Source of the DNA: Enterococcus sp. PF1-24
Lineage (GTDB): Bacteria; Bacillota; Bacilli; Lactobacillales; Enterococcaceae
Assembly: GCF_029893325.1 (NCBI RefSeq)
Contig: NZ_JARXWL010000013.1
Location: 1-64,000, forward strand
Direction of reading: 5' to 3'
DNA: 64,000 bases
In this document: positions 44,988 to 52,848 of the stretch, one piece after another
How positions within the stretch are numbered: the stretch's first letter is position 1
Layout of the letters: each line of letters begins with the position of its first letter
Notes under the pieces: generated by a model
What the model was told of the DNA's origin: nothing
The model's input: the letters and a program-made list of their open reading frames with translations, nothing else
Databases searched by the model: none
Made by a program: the position numbers and the translations under genes

Positions 44988-46037
44988 TTAGTAATCTAGT
45001 GGCTCTCTTGAGAAATTCCAAGCAGACAAGGCAGTTAAATTAGTTACTGATGGATTGCTTAAATCAGTAATAATACTGTAGCTAACGCCAAAATATTTAT
45101 AGTCTCTCAACAATGTAGCATTATGTCCTGGACTAGCTTTAAATACATTCAACATTCTTAAAGCAGTTGAACGTTCATCCCCCATCCAATTAGTACCACC
45201 ACAATTTTCACCTATTGAATATTTATATTCTTTAGGATACACAGTAACATAGCTTGTTCCATCTGGTCTATCGTGTCCAAATACAGTCCACAATTCTTTT
45301 GAGCGAATAGCAGTACCATCACACAACTGTTTTGATAATTTTAAAGGTTCCAACCCGTTTTCTGCTCGATACTCATTTAATAGGTCAAGCGTTACTTGTT
45401 CCATATTATTTAGAATACCATCAGTGTTTGGTGGCAATTTGAAGTTAGGAACGCCATTGACTGTTCCACCATTATTATTACCAGAATTGTTATTACCAGG
45501 GTTGTTGTTATTACCAGAATTATTGTTATTTCCTGAAGAACTTCCAGAAACGCCATACCACGCATTACCTTCATTTCTCCAACCTGCTCTAATCAAGCTA
45601 TTATGCTCCGTTAGATTGGTCGTATAATTATGACTTCCTGCTTGTGCATTTGGATTGTACGAACGATATAAAGCTACTGTTTTATTTGTATCTGAATACC
45701 AGCCAATGCCCTCATAACGCCAACCAGAATTAACTAAACTATCTTTTTCATAACTATTCATAGTGTAATGGTGGTCACCAGCATTTGGATTATATAAACG
45801 ATACACTGGATCGCCAGTGGTCGGCGCACACCAGCCTGTACCCTCATACTTCCAGCCGGCTATAACAAGATTGTCCTTCTCAGCTGTTGCAGCCGTATAG
45901 AAGTGTTCTCCTGAATTACCATTGTATAGTCGGTGCATTGTGTTACTAGTTGCGGCTTCCGCTTTTCCTGTTTCAATTGCGAATGCCGCACTTAATGCAA
46001 TAATACTTGTGATTGTTACCTTAAGCCATTTTTTCAT
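44988..46037 (-). CDS. Secreted CAP/SCP-domain protein with three aromatic repeats
   Basis: A 349 aa exported protein with signal peptide MKKWLKVTITSIIALSAAFA. Three ~47 aa repeats of the DUF5648 type follow (MHRLYNGNSGEHFYTA, VYRLYNPNAGDHHYT and LYRSYNPNAQAGSHNYT). A Gly/Asn linker leads into a CAP domain (TLDLLNEYRAENGLEPLKL..., FGHDRPDG, GENCGG, SPGHNATLL). The gene lies upstream of the adhesin. Similar secreted CAP proteins are common on enterococcal plasmids; the role in mating or wall binding is unproven. A hairpin-rich 260-base gap lies upstream (46038-46299) with no gene that I can see. Confidence 0.9.
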   Translation of the reverse strand: MKKWLKVTITSIIALSAAFAIETGKAEAATSNTMHRLYNGNSGEHFYTAATAEKDNLVIAGWKYEGTGWCAPTTGDPVYRLYNPNAGDHHYTMNSYEKDSLVNSGWRYEGIGWYSDTNKTVALYRSYNPNAQAGSHNYTTNLTEHNSLIRAGWRNEGNAWYGVSGSSSGNNNNSGNNNNPGNNNSGNNNGGTVNGVPNFKLPPNTDGILNNMEQVTLDLLNEYRAENGLEPLKLSKQLCDGTAIRSKELWTVFGHDRPDGTSYVTVYPKEYKYSIGENCGGTNWMGDERSTALRMLNVFKASPGHNATLLRDYKYFGVSYSIITDLSNPSVTNLTALSAWNFSREPLDY

Positions 46038-46299
46038 TTTTCTATTCCCCTTTTTTCCTGTTTTCTACCTTTTATGGAAAGTTTTGTACATATACGTTTA
46101 CATTGAGTTTTGAGATTCTGAAACTTCCATATGATATTTTTATAAGGTTCTCCTTTCTTTGAATTTAGTGAATATTTGCTCCTCCTCTCATTACAGGGAT
46201 TAGAAAAAGGCTCAATCCCGTGATTGATTGAAGTAACAACTATTCAATTTTCAATCAAAGGATTCAACCTTTTTAAACCGAGTTTTTTTATGCAATCTT

Positions 46300-46632
46300 T
46301 TATATAAGCCCATACCCTCTTAATAATTCTGCTTTGCTTTTTATATAAACATTATTAACTTTACGCCAATGAATCATTTTATTTGTTGTATAACCATACA
46401 TATTCGCAATTTCATTCACCGTATGACCTTTTGTTAGTAATTCTAAATAGCTATCCATAGTTAATGTGTTTTGTAACCTATCTATTTGAAGTTCATTTTG
46501 ATTAGTTGACAATTCCTTGCCGATTTCTTAAATTTCCTTGGTCAACTTATCATCTTTTTTATACCATTTTGGGTTCTCATTCAACAGATGGAGTAACTGC
46601 AATCGCCGCATTCTTTTTTCTTTTTTATCCAT
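46300..46632 (-). pseudogene. Helix-turn-helix protein gene split by an in-frame ochre codon
   Basis: The frame starts at ATG 46632 (MDKKEKRMRRLQLLHLLNEN; AAGGTG RBS) and stops at TAA 46530-46528 after 34 codons. It resumes in the same frame for about 70 more codons (ELSTNQNELQIDRLQNTLTM...GHTVNEIANMYGYTTNKMIHW). The downstream part has a helix-turn-helix. A single base change would restore a ~110 aa DNA-binding protein. A separate TTG start after the stop has no well-placed RBS. It lies directly downstream of HigA. Confidence 0.6.
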
Positions 46633-46662
46633 AATCGACACCTTAATCTGTTTAAAAAATTT

Positions 46663-46929
46663 TTATGCAAAATCTACTTTTAACTTTTTGCCCATTGCAT
46701 GAGCAATTGATGAAAGTTTATCAAAAGAAACGTTATCTCCTCGTTCGATTCTTGCTATGGTTGCCTGTGTCGTATGTGCCCGTTCTGCCAATTCTGCTTG
46801 TGTCAAACCAGCAGCTTCTCTTGCTTTGTATAGGGCAACTGCTGTTTCAAGTTTCTCACCTTCAGCTTCATACATTTCCTTAAAATTTTCATCTTTCAGT
46901 TTTTCTTCGATTAATTTACTTATTTTCAT
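46663..46929 (-). CDS. higA: HigA-type antitoxin (XRE family)
   Basis: An 88 aa protein. A helix-turn-helix at ~35-80 (AREAAGLTQAELAERAHTTQ, ATIARIERGDNVSFDKLSSI). The N-terminal segment (MKISKLIEEKLKDENFKEMYE) is typical of RelB/HigA antitoxins that pair with a RelE-like toxin. It overlaps the toxin 3' end by 14 bases. It binds the toxin and represses the operon. Confidence 0.92.
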   Translation of the reverse strand: MKISKLIEEKLKDENFKEMYEAEGEKLETAVALYKAREAAGLTQAELAERAHTTQATIARIERGDNVSFDKLSSIAHAMGKKLKVDFA

Positions 46930-47275
46930 TATCCAGCCACTCCTTTCTTATCTTCTTTGCATGTTCCAACTCCTTGACAGGTGTCTTCTGTGATTTTTTT
47001 GTAAATCCATGAGTAATTATGTATCTTCCATCTATTACATGAAAATACATAGCTCTTTGAATATTAGACCCTACCTTGCTTCTGAGTTCATACAGATTTA
47101 CATCTACCTTTTTTACCCATTGCAAACGCTGAGCCATTAACATCCCATTTTTTTCTGTTTCTGAAATCATTCTTAATAGTTTAGCGCTGTCTTTCTGCGG
47201 TAAAGTCTCTATCCATTCGAGAAACTCATCATGTCCGTTAGGACGCATACATGACTCAAAATTTATTCTATTCAT
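46916..47275 (-). CDS. higB: HigB/RelE-family toxin
   Basis: A 119 aa protein of the gp49/HigB type: KLLRMISETEKNGMLMAQRL, then VNLYELRSKVGSNIQRAMYFHV and GRYIITHGFTKKSQKTPVKELEHAKKI. These toxins cleave mRNA at the ribosome. Toxin-first order is characteristic of HigBA. It contributes to plasmid maintenance. Confidence 0.92.
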   Translation of the reverse strand: MNRINFESCMRPNGHDEFLEWIETLPQKDSAKLLRMISETEKNGMLMAQRLQWVKKVDVNLYELRSKVGSNIQRAMYFHVIDGRYIITHGFTKKSQKTPVKELEHAKKIRKEWLDNENK

Positions 47276-47354
47276 GCTTTTATTATATCATATATTTCAA
47301 AAATATCAACACTTGAGAATTTTTTTGTCGATAGATAGCTGTTTTTTATCCCAC

Positions 47355-47591
47355 TCACTCAGTAACTTTTGACTCTAGAGGTGTAACATATATTGTTCCA
47401 TCTGCATTGTAGCGAACACTTAGGCTACTGCCTCTCGCAGTTTTATATTTGAGGTAGTTAACACCTGTTTCAGAATCAACAAAAACATCGGTACCTCCAC
47501 TTAAAGGCTTTGAGTTACTTTCACAAGCTGAAAATATTATACAAGCTAGTGCTAGTACGAATATCATTCTAATTTTTCTCATTATACTCAT
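47355..47591 (-). CDS. Small lipoprotein (DUF6440-like)
   Basis: A 78 aa protein with a lipoprotein signal peptide ending LACIIFSAC, giving a mature protein of ~56 residues starting at Cys. The mature part (TDVFVDSETGVNYLKYKTAR, GSSLSVRYNADGTIYVTP) resembles DUF6440-type small lipoproteins. ATG 47591 overlaps the preceding gene (47588), implying coupling. Such plasmid lipoproteins can act in exclusion or be pheromone precursors, but nothing here proves either. Confidence 0.7.
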   Translation of the reverse strand: MSIMRKIRMIFVLALACIIFSACESNSKPLSGGTDVFVDSETGVNYLKYKTARGSSLSVRYNADGTIYVTPLESKVTE

Positions 47592-47770
47592 TCTCTTTCC
47601 CTCTTCAATCCCCAAGTAGCGAAGACCTGCAGAACTTCAAATAATTCTTCAGACGAACACAAATATATATATTGCCTTCTGGAAGGCAATGCATAAACTC
47701 CACTATCTAGGACTTCTTCTATTGCATTTTTTTTAAGTATTTCCAACACTACTTGCTGATTTTCATTCAA
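47588..47770 (-). CDS. Small unknown protein (60 aa)
   Basis: MNENQQVVLEILKKNAIEEV..., a helical, acidic, soluble protein preceded by GGAGTG. It sits between the membrane-protein cassette and the lipoprotein, with a 4-base overlap to the latter. Not recognised. Confidence 0.6.
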   Translation of the reverse strand: MNENQQVVLEILKKNAIEEVLDSGVYALPSRRQYIYLCSSEELFEVLQVFATWGLKRERE

Positions 47771-47817
47771 TGTAAATCACTCCAATACAATTTCTTCGAC
47801 ATTTAAAAAAAACGTCC

Positions 47818-48447
47818 TTAAGATATTCTTTTTTTTATTTCTTTATCTATATTTTTGTTTGTATGAATACTTATAAAAAATTTTATAATTACAATTAAGC
47901 TTATTAATAGAGCTCCATCAGTTAAAAAATTTCTCTGTTCACTAAAAATTTTGTGTTGTGAATAAATACCAAATAAGTTAAATAATAGCAGAAAAATAGA
48001 ACCTAATTTATCTAAAAAATATCTGTCTGGCAAATCAAATGATACTAGTCTTGAAAAAAAAGATTTATTGCGGAATTTCTTCACTTGTTTTATCTCACTC
48101 TCAATTTCTTTATTTTCTTCGATCACTTTTTGTTTATTATTGTCAGAAGTAGAATCTCTTGTTCTCTTCTTGAAGCGCAAAGTCTTAATTTCAGTCTTGA
48201 GTATTCTTACACTATAACCTTCGAATTCAAAACAAAAATATTTTGATTCCTTGGTTAAGTAAGTCATTATATGCTCCAACTCTAAATTATCCCTGGTTGA
48301 GAACAACTCTACATGATATCTTTCATCAATAATCAAAGTGTATATGTACTTTTGGCCATGATCATTTTCTGTTAAACGTTCTTCTCCATTACTCAAAACA
48401 TATCCTGTAAAAGCGAATACAGTTAGAAATATTGAAATAACTATCAT
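47818..48447 (-). CDS. Membrane protein, paralogue of the gene at 52332-52817
   Basis: A 209 aa protein with an N-terminal membrane segment (MIVISIFLTVFAFTGYVL), then a ~75 aa cytoplasmic domain (EERLTENDHGQKYIYTLIID...YHVELFSTRDNLELEHIMTYLT). A charged helical linker and two C-terminal membrane helices (FLLLFNLFGIYSQ and ALLISLIVIIKFFI) follow. The N-terminal ~100 residues clearly match 52332-52817 (GQKYIYNLTIDDKYHVVLYS). AAGGAGG precedes the start. Family unknown; part of a duplicated cassette. Confidence 0.72.
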   Translation of the reverse strand: MIVISIFLTVFAFTGYVLSNGEERLTENDHGQKYIYTLIIDERYHVELFSTRDNLELEHIMTYLTKESKYFCFEFEGYSVRILKTEIKTLRFKKRTRDSTSDNNKQKVIEENKEIESEIKQVKKFRNKSFFSRLVSFDLPDRYFLDKLGSIFLLLFNLFGIYSQHKIFSEQRNFLTDGALLISLIVIIKFFISIHTNKNIDKEIKKRIS

Positions 48448-48545
48448 TTGCTAATAGCCTCCTTATTTTTCTTTTTAGCTTCCCTACATATTTCTAATTC
48501 ATTTTTGAATCCAACGAAGAATAGAAAATATCATTATCTACCTCG

Positions 48546-48713
48546 TTACTTAAGCCATTCCACTATCTCTATAATCATAGGAAGTAAATTAACTAAACCT
48601 ATGTATATTGTAAATACTAAAATGAATATTTGATCTTTTTTAGTAAAGTGCTTCTTTCCAAAATCTGAATACGCTAAAAACAACCCTATCATTCCTACTA
48701 TTGATAATTCCAC
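48546..48713 (-). CDS. 55 aa membrane micro-protein (GTG start)
   Basis: Begins (GTG) MELSIVGMIGLFLAYSDFGK, then KHFTKKDQIFILVFTIYIGL and NLLPMIIEIVEWLK: two membrane helices separated by a basic loop with a conserved SDFG motif. GGAGGG lies 7 bases upstream. It is a paralogue of 48764-48940 and of 52849-52992. Unknown function. Confidence 0.68.
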   Translation of the reverse strand: MELSIVGMIGLFLAYSDFGKKHFTKKDQIFILVFTIYIGLVNLLPMIIEIVEWLK

Positions 48714-48763
48714 TTTTGTAACCCTCCAAATATATACTCAATCAACATTCGTTAATCTCCTTC

Positions 48764-48940
48764 TTATTTTTCTTTTTTCCTATAAACATATATTTTTATA
48801 ATTGCAGGCATTAGCAAATATATCCCTAAATAAACGGTAAATATTGAAATGAATAACCGGTCTTTTGGAGTTAAGTATTTATTTCCAAAATCCGAAGCTA
48901 CCAAAAATAGACCAATAAACTCAACTATTACTAATTCCAT
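48764..48940 (-). CDS. 58 aa membrane micro-protein, second paralogue
   Basis: From ATG 48940: MELVIVEFIGLFLVASDFGN, then KYLTPKDRLFISIFTVYLGI and LLMPAIIKIYVYRKKEK. It has the same two-helix/SDFG layout as its neighbour. A GGAG RBS fits this start; an upstream ATG at 48979 is possible but the paralogues start here. A tandem duplicate of 48546-48713. Confidence 0.66.
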   Translation of the reverse strand: MELVIVEFIGLFLVASDFGNKYLTPKDRLFISIFTVYLGIYLLMPAIIKIYVYRKKEK

Positions 48941-48995
48941 TTTATATTTCTCCAGTCCTTCAAATATAATTTTATTCAAAAATCTCTCTTTCCTT

Positions 48996-49139
48996 TCAAC
49001 CTCCAGTTACTCCCACTACAACCAACAAAATAGTATTAATTATATTCAATTCTATATTTTCCTTAACGGAGTTATATAAATCATCAAGATTAGCTAATAA
49101 ATCGTCACTGATGTTTAAACTTATTTTAGGGTCTTTTTT
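48996..49139 (-). pseudogene. 3' remnant of a paralogue of the 170 aa gene at 52989
   Basis: This open segment has no ATG, GTG or TTG near its beginning and is closed upstream by TGA. It reads ISLNISDDLLANLDDLYNSV, matching the C-terminus of 52989-53501 (SLDVSDDLLEELEIIYSSS). It is followed by the SDFG micro-protein genes exactly as the intact gene is. This marks the degraded start of a duplicated cassette. Confidence 0.6.
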
Positions 49140-49158
49140 TCAATGCTTTTGTCTTCAT

Positions 49159-49689
49159 TTAGAATAATCCGAACTTCAATCTTCTGTGATTCCAATCATT
49201 AATGAATTTTTTCACCCTAATTTCAATTTCTTTTTGTTTTGTCATATTAGGCTCTTTTTCATCAGCGCTTATACTCATATAAACACAAGCATTTTTATAA
49301 TCTAATTCTTTATCTAGCGTGAAAATTACACTAGTGCTATCTGCTTTATTTTCGATAGTAACTTCACCTGCAATAATGTTGTCTTCTCTTACTTTTTTAG
49401 GAATTTCTCTAACATCTTCTAAAAAAATATCCGAATCATCATCCATATATTCAGAATATAGAATTTCACACTCTCCAATATCCGTAGGCGCATTGAATGT
49501 AACTGTGTATTCATAATTCCCATTGTATGGTATATATCTGAACATTAATTTCGCTGGTAGTATAATAGGTTCATTAGACAAATCAAAAATATCTGAAGTT
49601 TTTTCTGTGCTGTGAGCAAAAAGAAAAATTACCAAGAATAAGAAAATCCCTCTCATTGCTATTACAAAGACTTTTCTCTTTGTTCCCAT
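49159..49689 (-). CDS. Secreted/anchored protein of unknown function
   Basis: A 176 aa protein. N-terminal signal/anchor MGTKRKVFVIAMRGIFLFLV. The exported domain is beta-rich and acidic (NEPIILPAKLMFRYIPYNGN, DDDSDIFLEDVREIPKK). No Cys lipobox, no LPXTG. It overlaps the end of the upstream membrane-protein gene. Confidence 0.65.
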   Translation of the reverse strand: MGTKRKVFVIAMRGIFLFLVIFLFAHSTEKTSDIFDLSNEPIILPAKLMFRYIPYNGNYEYTVTFNAPTDIGECEILYSEYMDDDSDIFLEDVREIPKKVREDNIIAGEVTIENKADSTSVIFTLDKELDYKNACVYMSISADEKEPNMTKQKEIEIRVKKFINDWNHRRLKFGLF

Positions 49690-50279
49690 TATTCGTTAAC
49701 CTCCAAGCCAAAATCTTGATCCTTCAGTCTACCTAGATATTCATATCTTGTTTTTACTGGTTTATTCCTATAGATTGTCACAATCACTTTTACAAAAACT
49801 TGATTATCAATTTTAGCTACTTTATAGGCTTTTTGAGATACCTCCAATTCTGCTTCTAATTTCTCTTCATTCCCTATAGCCACAGTCAAATAGTAAGAGG
49901 TATAACTTGAATGGATTGGAATTATCCCTGAACCAGTGTTAACAAAAGAAGTAGTATCTGTTTCTTCTTTTTGTTTATCAATAATCTTTCCTTTATGAAT
50001 TTTTTCATCTTCTTGATATATATCAATCTTTACTAGGAAAAAACTATATAACCATGTACTACCTTTGTATATTCCAACACCTACTAGTCCTATTGAACAT
50101 AATAATAATATCAATATGATTAATTCTGAAATATCCAACTCTGTAAAATGAAAGAGCCAATAATGGAAATCTTCATAGAATGAAAGTTTGGTAAAAACCC
50201 AGAAGCTAATTCCAATGATAATCCAACCAACAGCGTTAATCCAATGTTTGCTTCCAATCCCTCTTTTGTAGTCATTCAT
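49689..50279 (-). CDS. Two-span membrane protein of unknown function
   Basis: A 196 aa protein. Membrane helices at ~15-35 (WINAVGWIIIGISFWVF) and ~52-72 (LIILILLLCSIGLVGVGIY). The C-terminal ~110 residues form a soluble beta-rich domain (KIDIYQEDEKIHKGKIIDKQ...). GGAGGGG precedes the start. Not recognised. Confidence 0.65.
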   Translation of the reverse strand: MNDYKRGIGSKHWINAVGWIIIGISFWVFTKLSFYEDFHYWLFHFTELDISELIILILLLCSIGLVGVGIYKGSTWLYSFFLVKIDIYQEDEKIHKGKIIDKQKEETDTTSFVNTGSGIIPIHSSYTSYYLTVAIGNEEKLEAELEVSQKAYKVAKIDNQVFVKVIVTIYRNKPVKTRYEYLGRLKDQDFGLEVNE

Positions 50280-50295
50280 ATTAATTCCCCTCCTT

Positions 50296-50697
50296 TTATC
50301 TATTAGTTTTCTTCAAAATTGATATTTTTCCTTGAACTTCTTCAATTTCCTTTAGTAGACATTCATCATTCATTAAAGGTATGTAAAGGATATTGTAATA
50401 ATAGAACATATACACAAAGCATAGAAAACCAATCACTGTTGCTACTGAAACTAATATAGATTGATTACCTAGGTAACTTAGATAAAAGGTTCCTAACACA
50501 CCTAAAATTATAAATCCAGCACTCACTCGATATGCCAAGTTATTATACGTGAGATATCTCATCATTCGTCCATGCGGAACTAATGAAAGAAGATTTTCTA
50601 ATTCTAGTTCCAACTTTTTTACTTTTTGCTTCTCTTCAATAGCTTTTTTGATTTCTACATTTTCCCTTAATCTTTTTACATTTTCAGATTCTTCCAT
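50296..50697 (-). CDS. Coiled-coil, two-span membrane protein
   Basis: A 133 aa protein. An N-terminal Lys/Glu coiled coil, two membrane helices (VSAGFIILGVLGTFYLSYLG and ILVSVATVIGFLCFVYMFYY) and a C-terminal short coiled coil. The layout equals that of 51695-52165 and weak sequence similarity is visible, so they are probably paralogues. Function unknown. Confidence 0.65.
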   Translation of the reverse strand: MEESENVKRLRENVEIKKAIEEKQKVKKLELELENLLSLVPHGRMMRYLTYNNLAYRVSAGFIILGVLGTFYLSYLGNQSILVSVATVIGFLCFVYMFYYYNILYIPLMNDECLLKEIEEVQGKISILKKTNR

Positions 50698-50773
50698 ATT
50701 TGCAAGCTCCTTTGTTTAATAGATGAATTTGTTAAATCGTTGACTGTAATGCATATCTTTATCTCTTCTCCTA

Positions 50774-51148
50774 TTATTTCCTATATCCACTCATCAAAGC
50801 CTTAAAAAGTTTAAATATTGGCTTTAGAGAATTCATCCCGATTGCTTTACTACGAACGGTAACTCTTGTACCTTCAGTCAAGTCCTCAATTTTAATTGAA
50901 CCATCCTCATCCGTTGTATAAGCAACAGGATCCTCATCTTCGATTGTTATCCAGAATTTTTTACCAGCTAATGGACTACCATTGTCAAATTTTCTTATAA
51001 CGAACTTTCCACTATTCTCTACTTCTGAGTTATTGGTCATAACTTCAGCATTATGTTCGGTAAAAGAAGAACTAGCTTCTACTTGACCTGTTTCAATAAA
51101 AAAAGCAGCGCCTATAATGATTGCTAAAAAGAATTTTTTACTCTTCAT
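50774..51148 (-). CDS. Small secreted Cna-B-like protein
   Basis: A 124 aa protein. The signal peptide MKSKKFFLAIIIGAAFFIET ends near VEASSS and resembles that of the CAP protein (AFAIETGKAEA). A single Cna-B-like domain (FVIRKFDNGSPLAGKKFWIT, YTTDEDGSIKIEDLTEGTRV) follows and ends abruptly (LMSGYRK) without LPXTG. It may be a shortened relative of the large adhesin's repeats. It starts just after three long hairpins. Confidence 0.7.
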   Translation of the reverse strand: MKSKKFFLAIIIGAAFFIETGQVEASSSFTEHNAEVMTNNSEVENSGKFVIRKFDNGSPLAGKKFWITIEDEDPVAYTTDEDGSIKIEDLTEGTRVTVRSKAIGMNSLKPIFKLFKALMSGYRK

Positions 51149-51183
51149 ATTTCAAACTTCCTAACTTTTTTTTTCTAGTTCAA

Positions 51184-51300
51184 AATAGCTGCACTAAACC
51201 ATACGATTGTGGAAAATGAAAAAGACATAATATTGGATAGGGTATGGGGCCAATACTAATTTTTGGGAGAACCACAATCGCATGAGTTAATGCAGCTATT
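51184..51300 (-). ncRNA. Long hairpin H1 (29 bp stem)
   Basis: Arms at 51184-51212 and 51272-51300 (AATAGCTGCA...CGATTGTGG) pair over 29 positions. Three of the four non-identical positions become G-U pairs if the minus strand is transcribed. The loop is 59 bases. H1 is homologous to H3, with paired changes in both arms. No T run follows, so it is not a terminator. Confidence 0.6.
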
Positions 51301-51314
51301 ACTTTATATTTTAG

Positions 51315-51446
51315 TTTTCTATCACTAAACTGCGGCTGTACAAGATATTCGTACATAAAAATTTTAGCTTTATAGGAGAAAAACAATATTTCGGACTTGC
51401 CAGTCATTAATTACTTTACGTACAGCCGCAATTTGCTAATAGAAAA
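51315..51446 (-). ncRNA. Long hairpin H2 (27 bp stem)
   Basis: Arms at 51315-51341 and 51420-51446 (TTTTCTAT...TGCGGCTGTAC) pair with four mismatches, two of which are G-U on the minus strand. The 78-base loop shows no convincing gene. It lies in the middle of three consecutive hairpins. Confidence 0.55.
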
Positions 51447-51452
51447 TATTCC

Positions 51453-51545
51453 TAAGCTACACTGAAGACTGGGATCGTGGAAAAAATATTTAAAAAGGAG
51501 TCTTACTTACGAAAAAACCACGATCCCAATCCTCAATGTAGCTTA
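51453..51545 (-). ncRNA. Long hairpin H3 (28 bp stem)
   Basis: Arms at 51453-51480 and 51518-51545 (TAAGCTACA...GGGATCGTGG). All three differences between the arms are G-U pairs in minus-strand RNA, so the stem is complete. It is related to H1. Its first arm on the transcript includes the stop codon of the micro-gene 51543-51698. Confidence 0.62.
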
Positions 51546-51698
51546 TTTTATTAAAATATCTAATCCGCCTACGCCTATAAAAATTATAAATATTGCAATT
51601 GATAGGCCAATGGATAAGGTAACAAGAAACAGTAATGTTTCAATAAATATCCTGAAAATCATATATACAAATGAAGTTGCATCGTCCTTTACCTTCAT
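51543..51698 (-). CDS. 51 aa membrane micro-protein
   Basis: MKVKDDATSFVYMIFRIFIE, then TLLFLVTLSIGLSIAIFIIF and IGVGGLDILIK. One long or two short membrane helices. The ATG overlaps the TGA of the upstream gene (ATGA), implying coupled translation. Not related by eye to the SDFG micro-proteins. Function unknown. Confidence 0.6.
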   Translation of the reverse strand: MKVKDDATSFVYMIFRIFIETLLFLVTLSIGLSIAIFIIFIGVGGLDILIK

Positions 51699-52165
51699 TC
51701 AGAAATACCTTCAGCATCAAGCTCTTTTTTTAATCTATGGATTTGATCTTTCTTCGAGTTAATCAAGCATTGAAGCCTAATATTATTAAGCCATGTGAAA
51801 CCAAAAGCGAAATTCACTGTATTTACGACAAGTACTATTCCTATAACTACCCCTATTAAAAAACTTACATGAGGCACAACCATTACTAAACAGTTCTTAT
51901 ATATTTGTTCAGTTGAAATAAACTGAACAAACATTTTTGCTATAGTTTCTAGCTTTGTAAATAGAAATGAACCTACAAAAATATGAATTGTCATTACACT
52001 TAATATTAGGAGATTAGGTCGATACAAAACACTTCTTTTCAGCGGAAGATATTTAACTAACTTTAATAACTCTGAAAATCGCTCTTGTTCCTTTTGCAAA
52101 GTTTCTTTTTTTTCTTGATTAATTCTTTTATTCAGTTCAGCTAATACATCAATTTCTTTTGACAT
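51695..52165 (-). CDS. Coiled-coil, two-span membrane protein (paralogue of 50296-50697)
   Basis: A 156 aa protein. ATG 52165 (MSKEIDVLAELNKRINQEKK) follows GTGTGGAGC. An N-terminal coiled coil, two membrane helices (LLILSVMTIHIFVGSFLF and VSFLIGVVIGIVLVVNTVNF) and a C-terminal charged helix. It is part of the same operon of unrecognised membrane proteins. Confidence 0.68.
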   Translation of the reverse strand: MSKEIDVLAELNKRINQEKKETLQKEQERFSELLKLVKYLPLKRSVLYRPNLLILSVMTIHIFVGSFLFTKLETIAKMFVQFISTEQIYKNCLVMVVPHVSFLIGVVIGIVLVVNTVNFAFGFTWLNNIRLQCLINSKKDQIHRLKKELDAEGISE

Positions 52166-52197
52166 TTTGCTCCACACCCTCACAAACTTTAACTTTT

Positions 52198-52338
52198 CTA
52201 TTCTTGATCAGCAATTTCTACTTCTTTAAAAAGCTTATCCAAACTATCTTCTAAGCTTTCATGAGCATCTTTTTTTGTATCTTCTATAAATAGTTTGTTT
52301 ACCATGTCTGCTAAAATTAGCTTAAATTTATTTAACAT
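52198..52338 (-). CDS. 46 aa acidic small protein
   Basis: MLNKFKLILADMVNKLFIED, then TKKDAHESLEDSLDKLFKEV and EIADQE. An amphipathic helical peptide, translationally coupled to the upstream membrane-protein gene (overlap at 52332-52338). GGCTGAAG acts as RBS. Unknown family. Confidence 0.55.
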   Translation of the reverse strand: MLNKFKLILADMVNKLFIEDTKKDAHESLEDSLDKLFKEVEIADQE

Positions 52339-52817
52339 TTCTTCAGCCAGTTTCTCATGAAATCTAATAACAGTTTAGTTATAGTACCATTTTCTATTTC
52401 TGATAAAAATATAGAAATCAAACCAAACATGCAACCTATCTTCAATATCATTAATTCAAATTTTTCATCAAATTCTTTTTTTTCTTCAATTTTCTTTTTT
52501 TGGATAATTTCTTCCTTGCCGATTTCTCTTATCTTCATAGAAAACTTAAGTGATTTTATTTCAGATTTTAATAAATTAACATTTCCATCTGCATATTTTA
52601 AAGAGATATAGCCAGACTCTTCAGTTAGAAACGAAAGTGCATGTTCTAATTCCCAACTATCTTTATTTGAGTAGAGGACTACATGATACTTATCATCAAT
52701 AGTCAGATTGTAAATATATTTTTGACCATTATTACTTCTGGTCAAACGGTTCTCAGCATCTTTTAGAACGACTGCTGTTGATCCTCCTAGTGCTAAAAGC
52801 ATTGGTATTATAAACAT
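52332..52817 (-). CDS. Membrane protein, paralogue of 47818-48447
   Basis: A 161 aa protein. An N-terminal membrane segment (MFIIPMLLALGGSTAVVL), a domain matching the paralogue (NRLTRSNNGQKYIYNLTIDD, YHVVLYSNKDSWELEHALSF) and a Lys/Glu-rich helix. One C-terminal membrane segment (LMILKIGCMFGLISIFL) ends it. It follows the SDFG micro-protein gene, as in the second cassette copy. GGGAG RBS. Confidence 0.72.
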   Translation of the reverse strand: MFIIPMLLALGGSTAVVLKDAENRLTRSNNGQKYIYNLTIDDKYHVVLYSNKDSWELEHALSFLTEESGYISLKYADGNVNLLKSEIKSLKFSMKIREIGKEEIIQKKKIEEKKEFDEKFELMILKIGCMFGLISIFLSEIENGTITKLLLDFMRNWLKKC

Positions 52818-52848
52818 GTTTGCTCATCTCCCTTTTTTTCAAAATTTT

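Noticed and set aside
51180-51407. A 75-codon leftward open frame across hairpins H1 and H2
   Set aside because: It spans both stems, has no RBS and weak coding character. The structure-preserving substitutions explain the sequence better than a protein.
51184-51545. Hairpins considered as integron attC sites, MITEs or a retron msd
   Set aside because: No integrase or reverse transcriptase nearby, no GTTRRRY-type core, no target duplications seen. The G-U pattern favours RNA.
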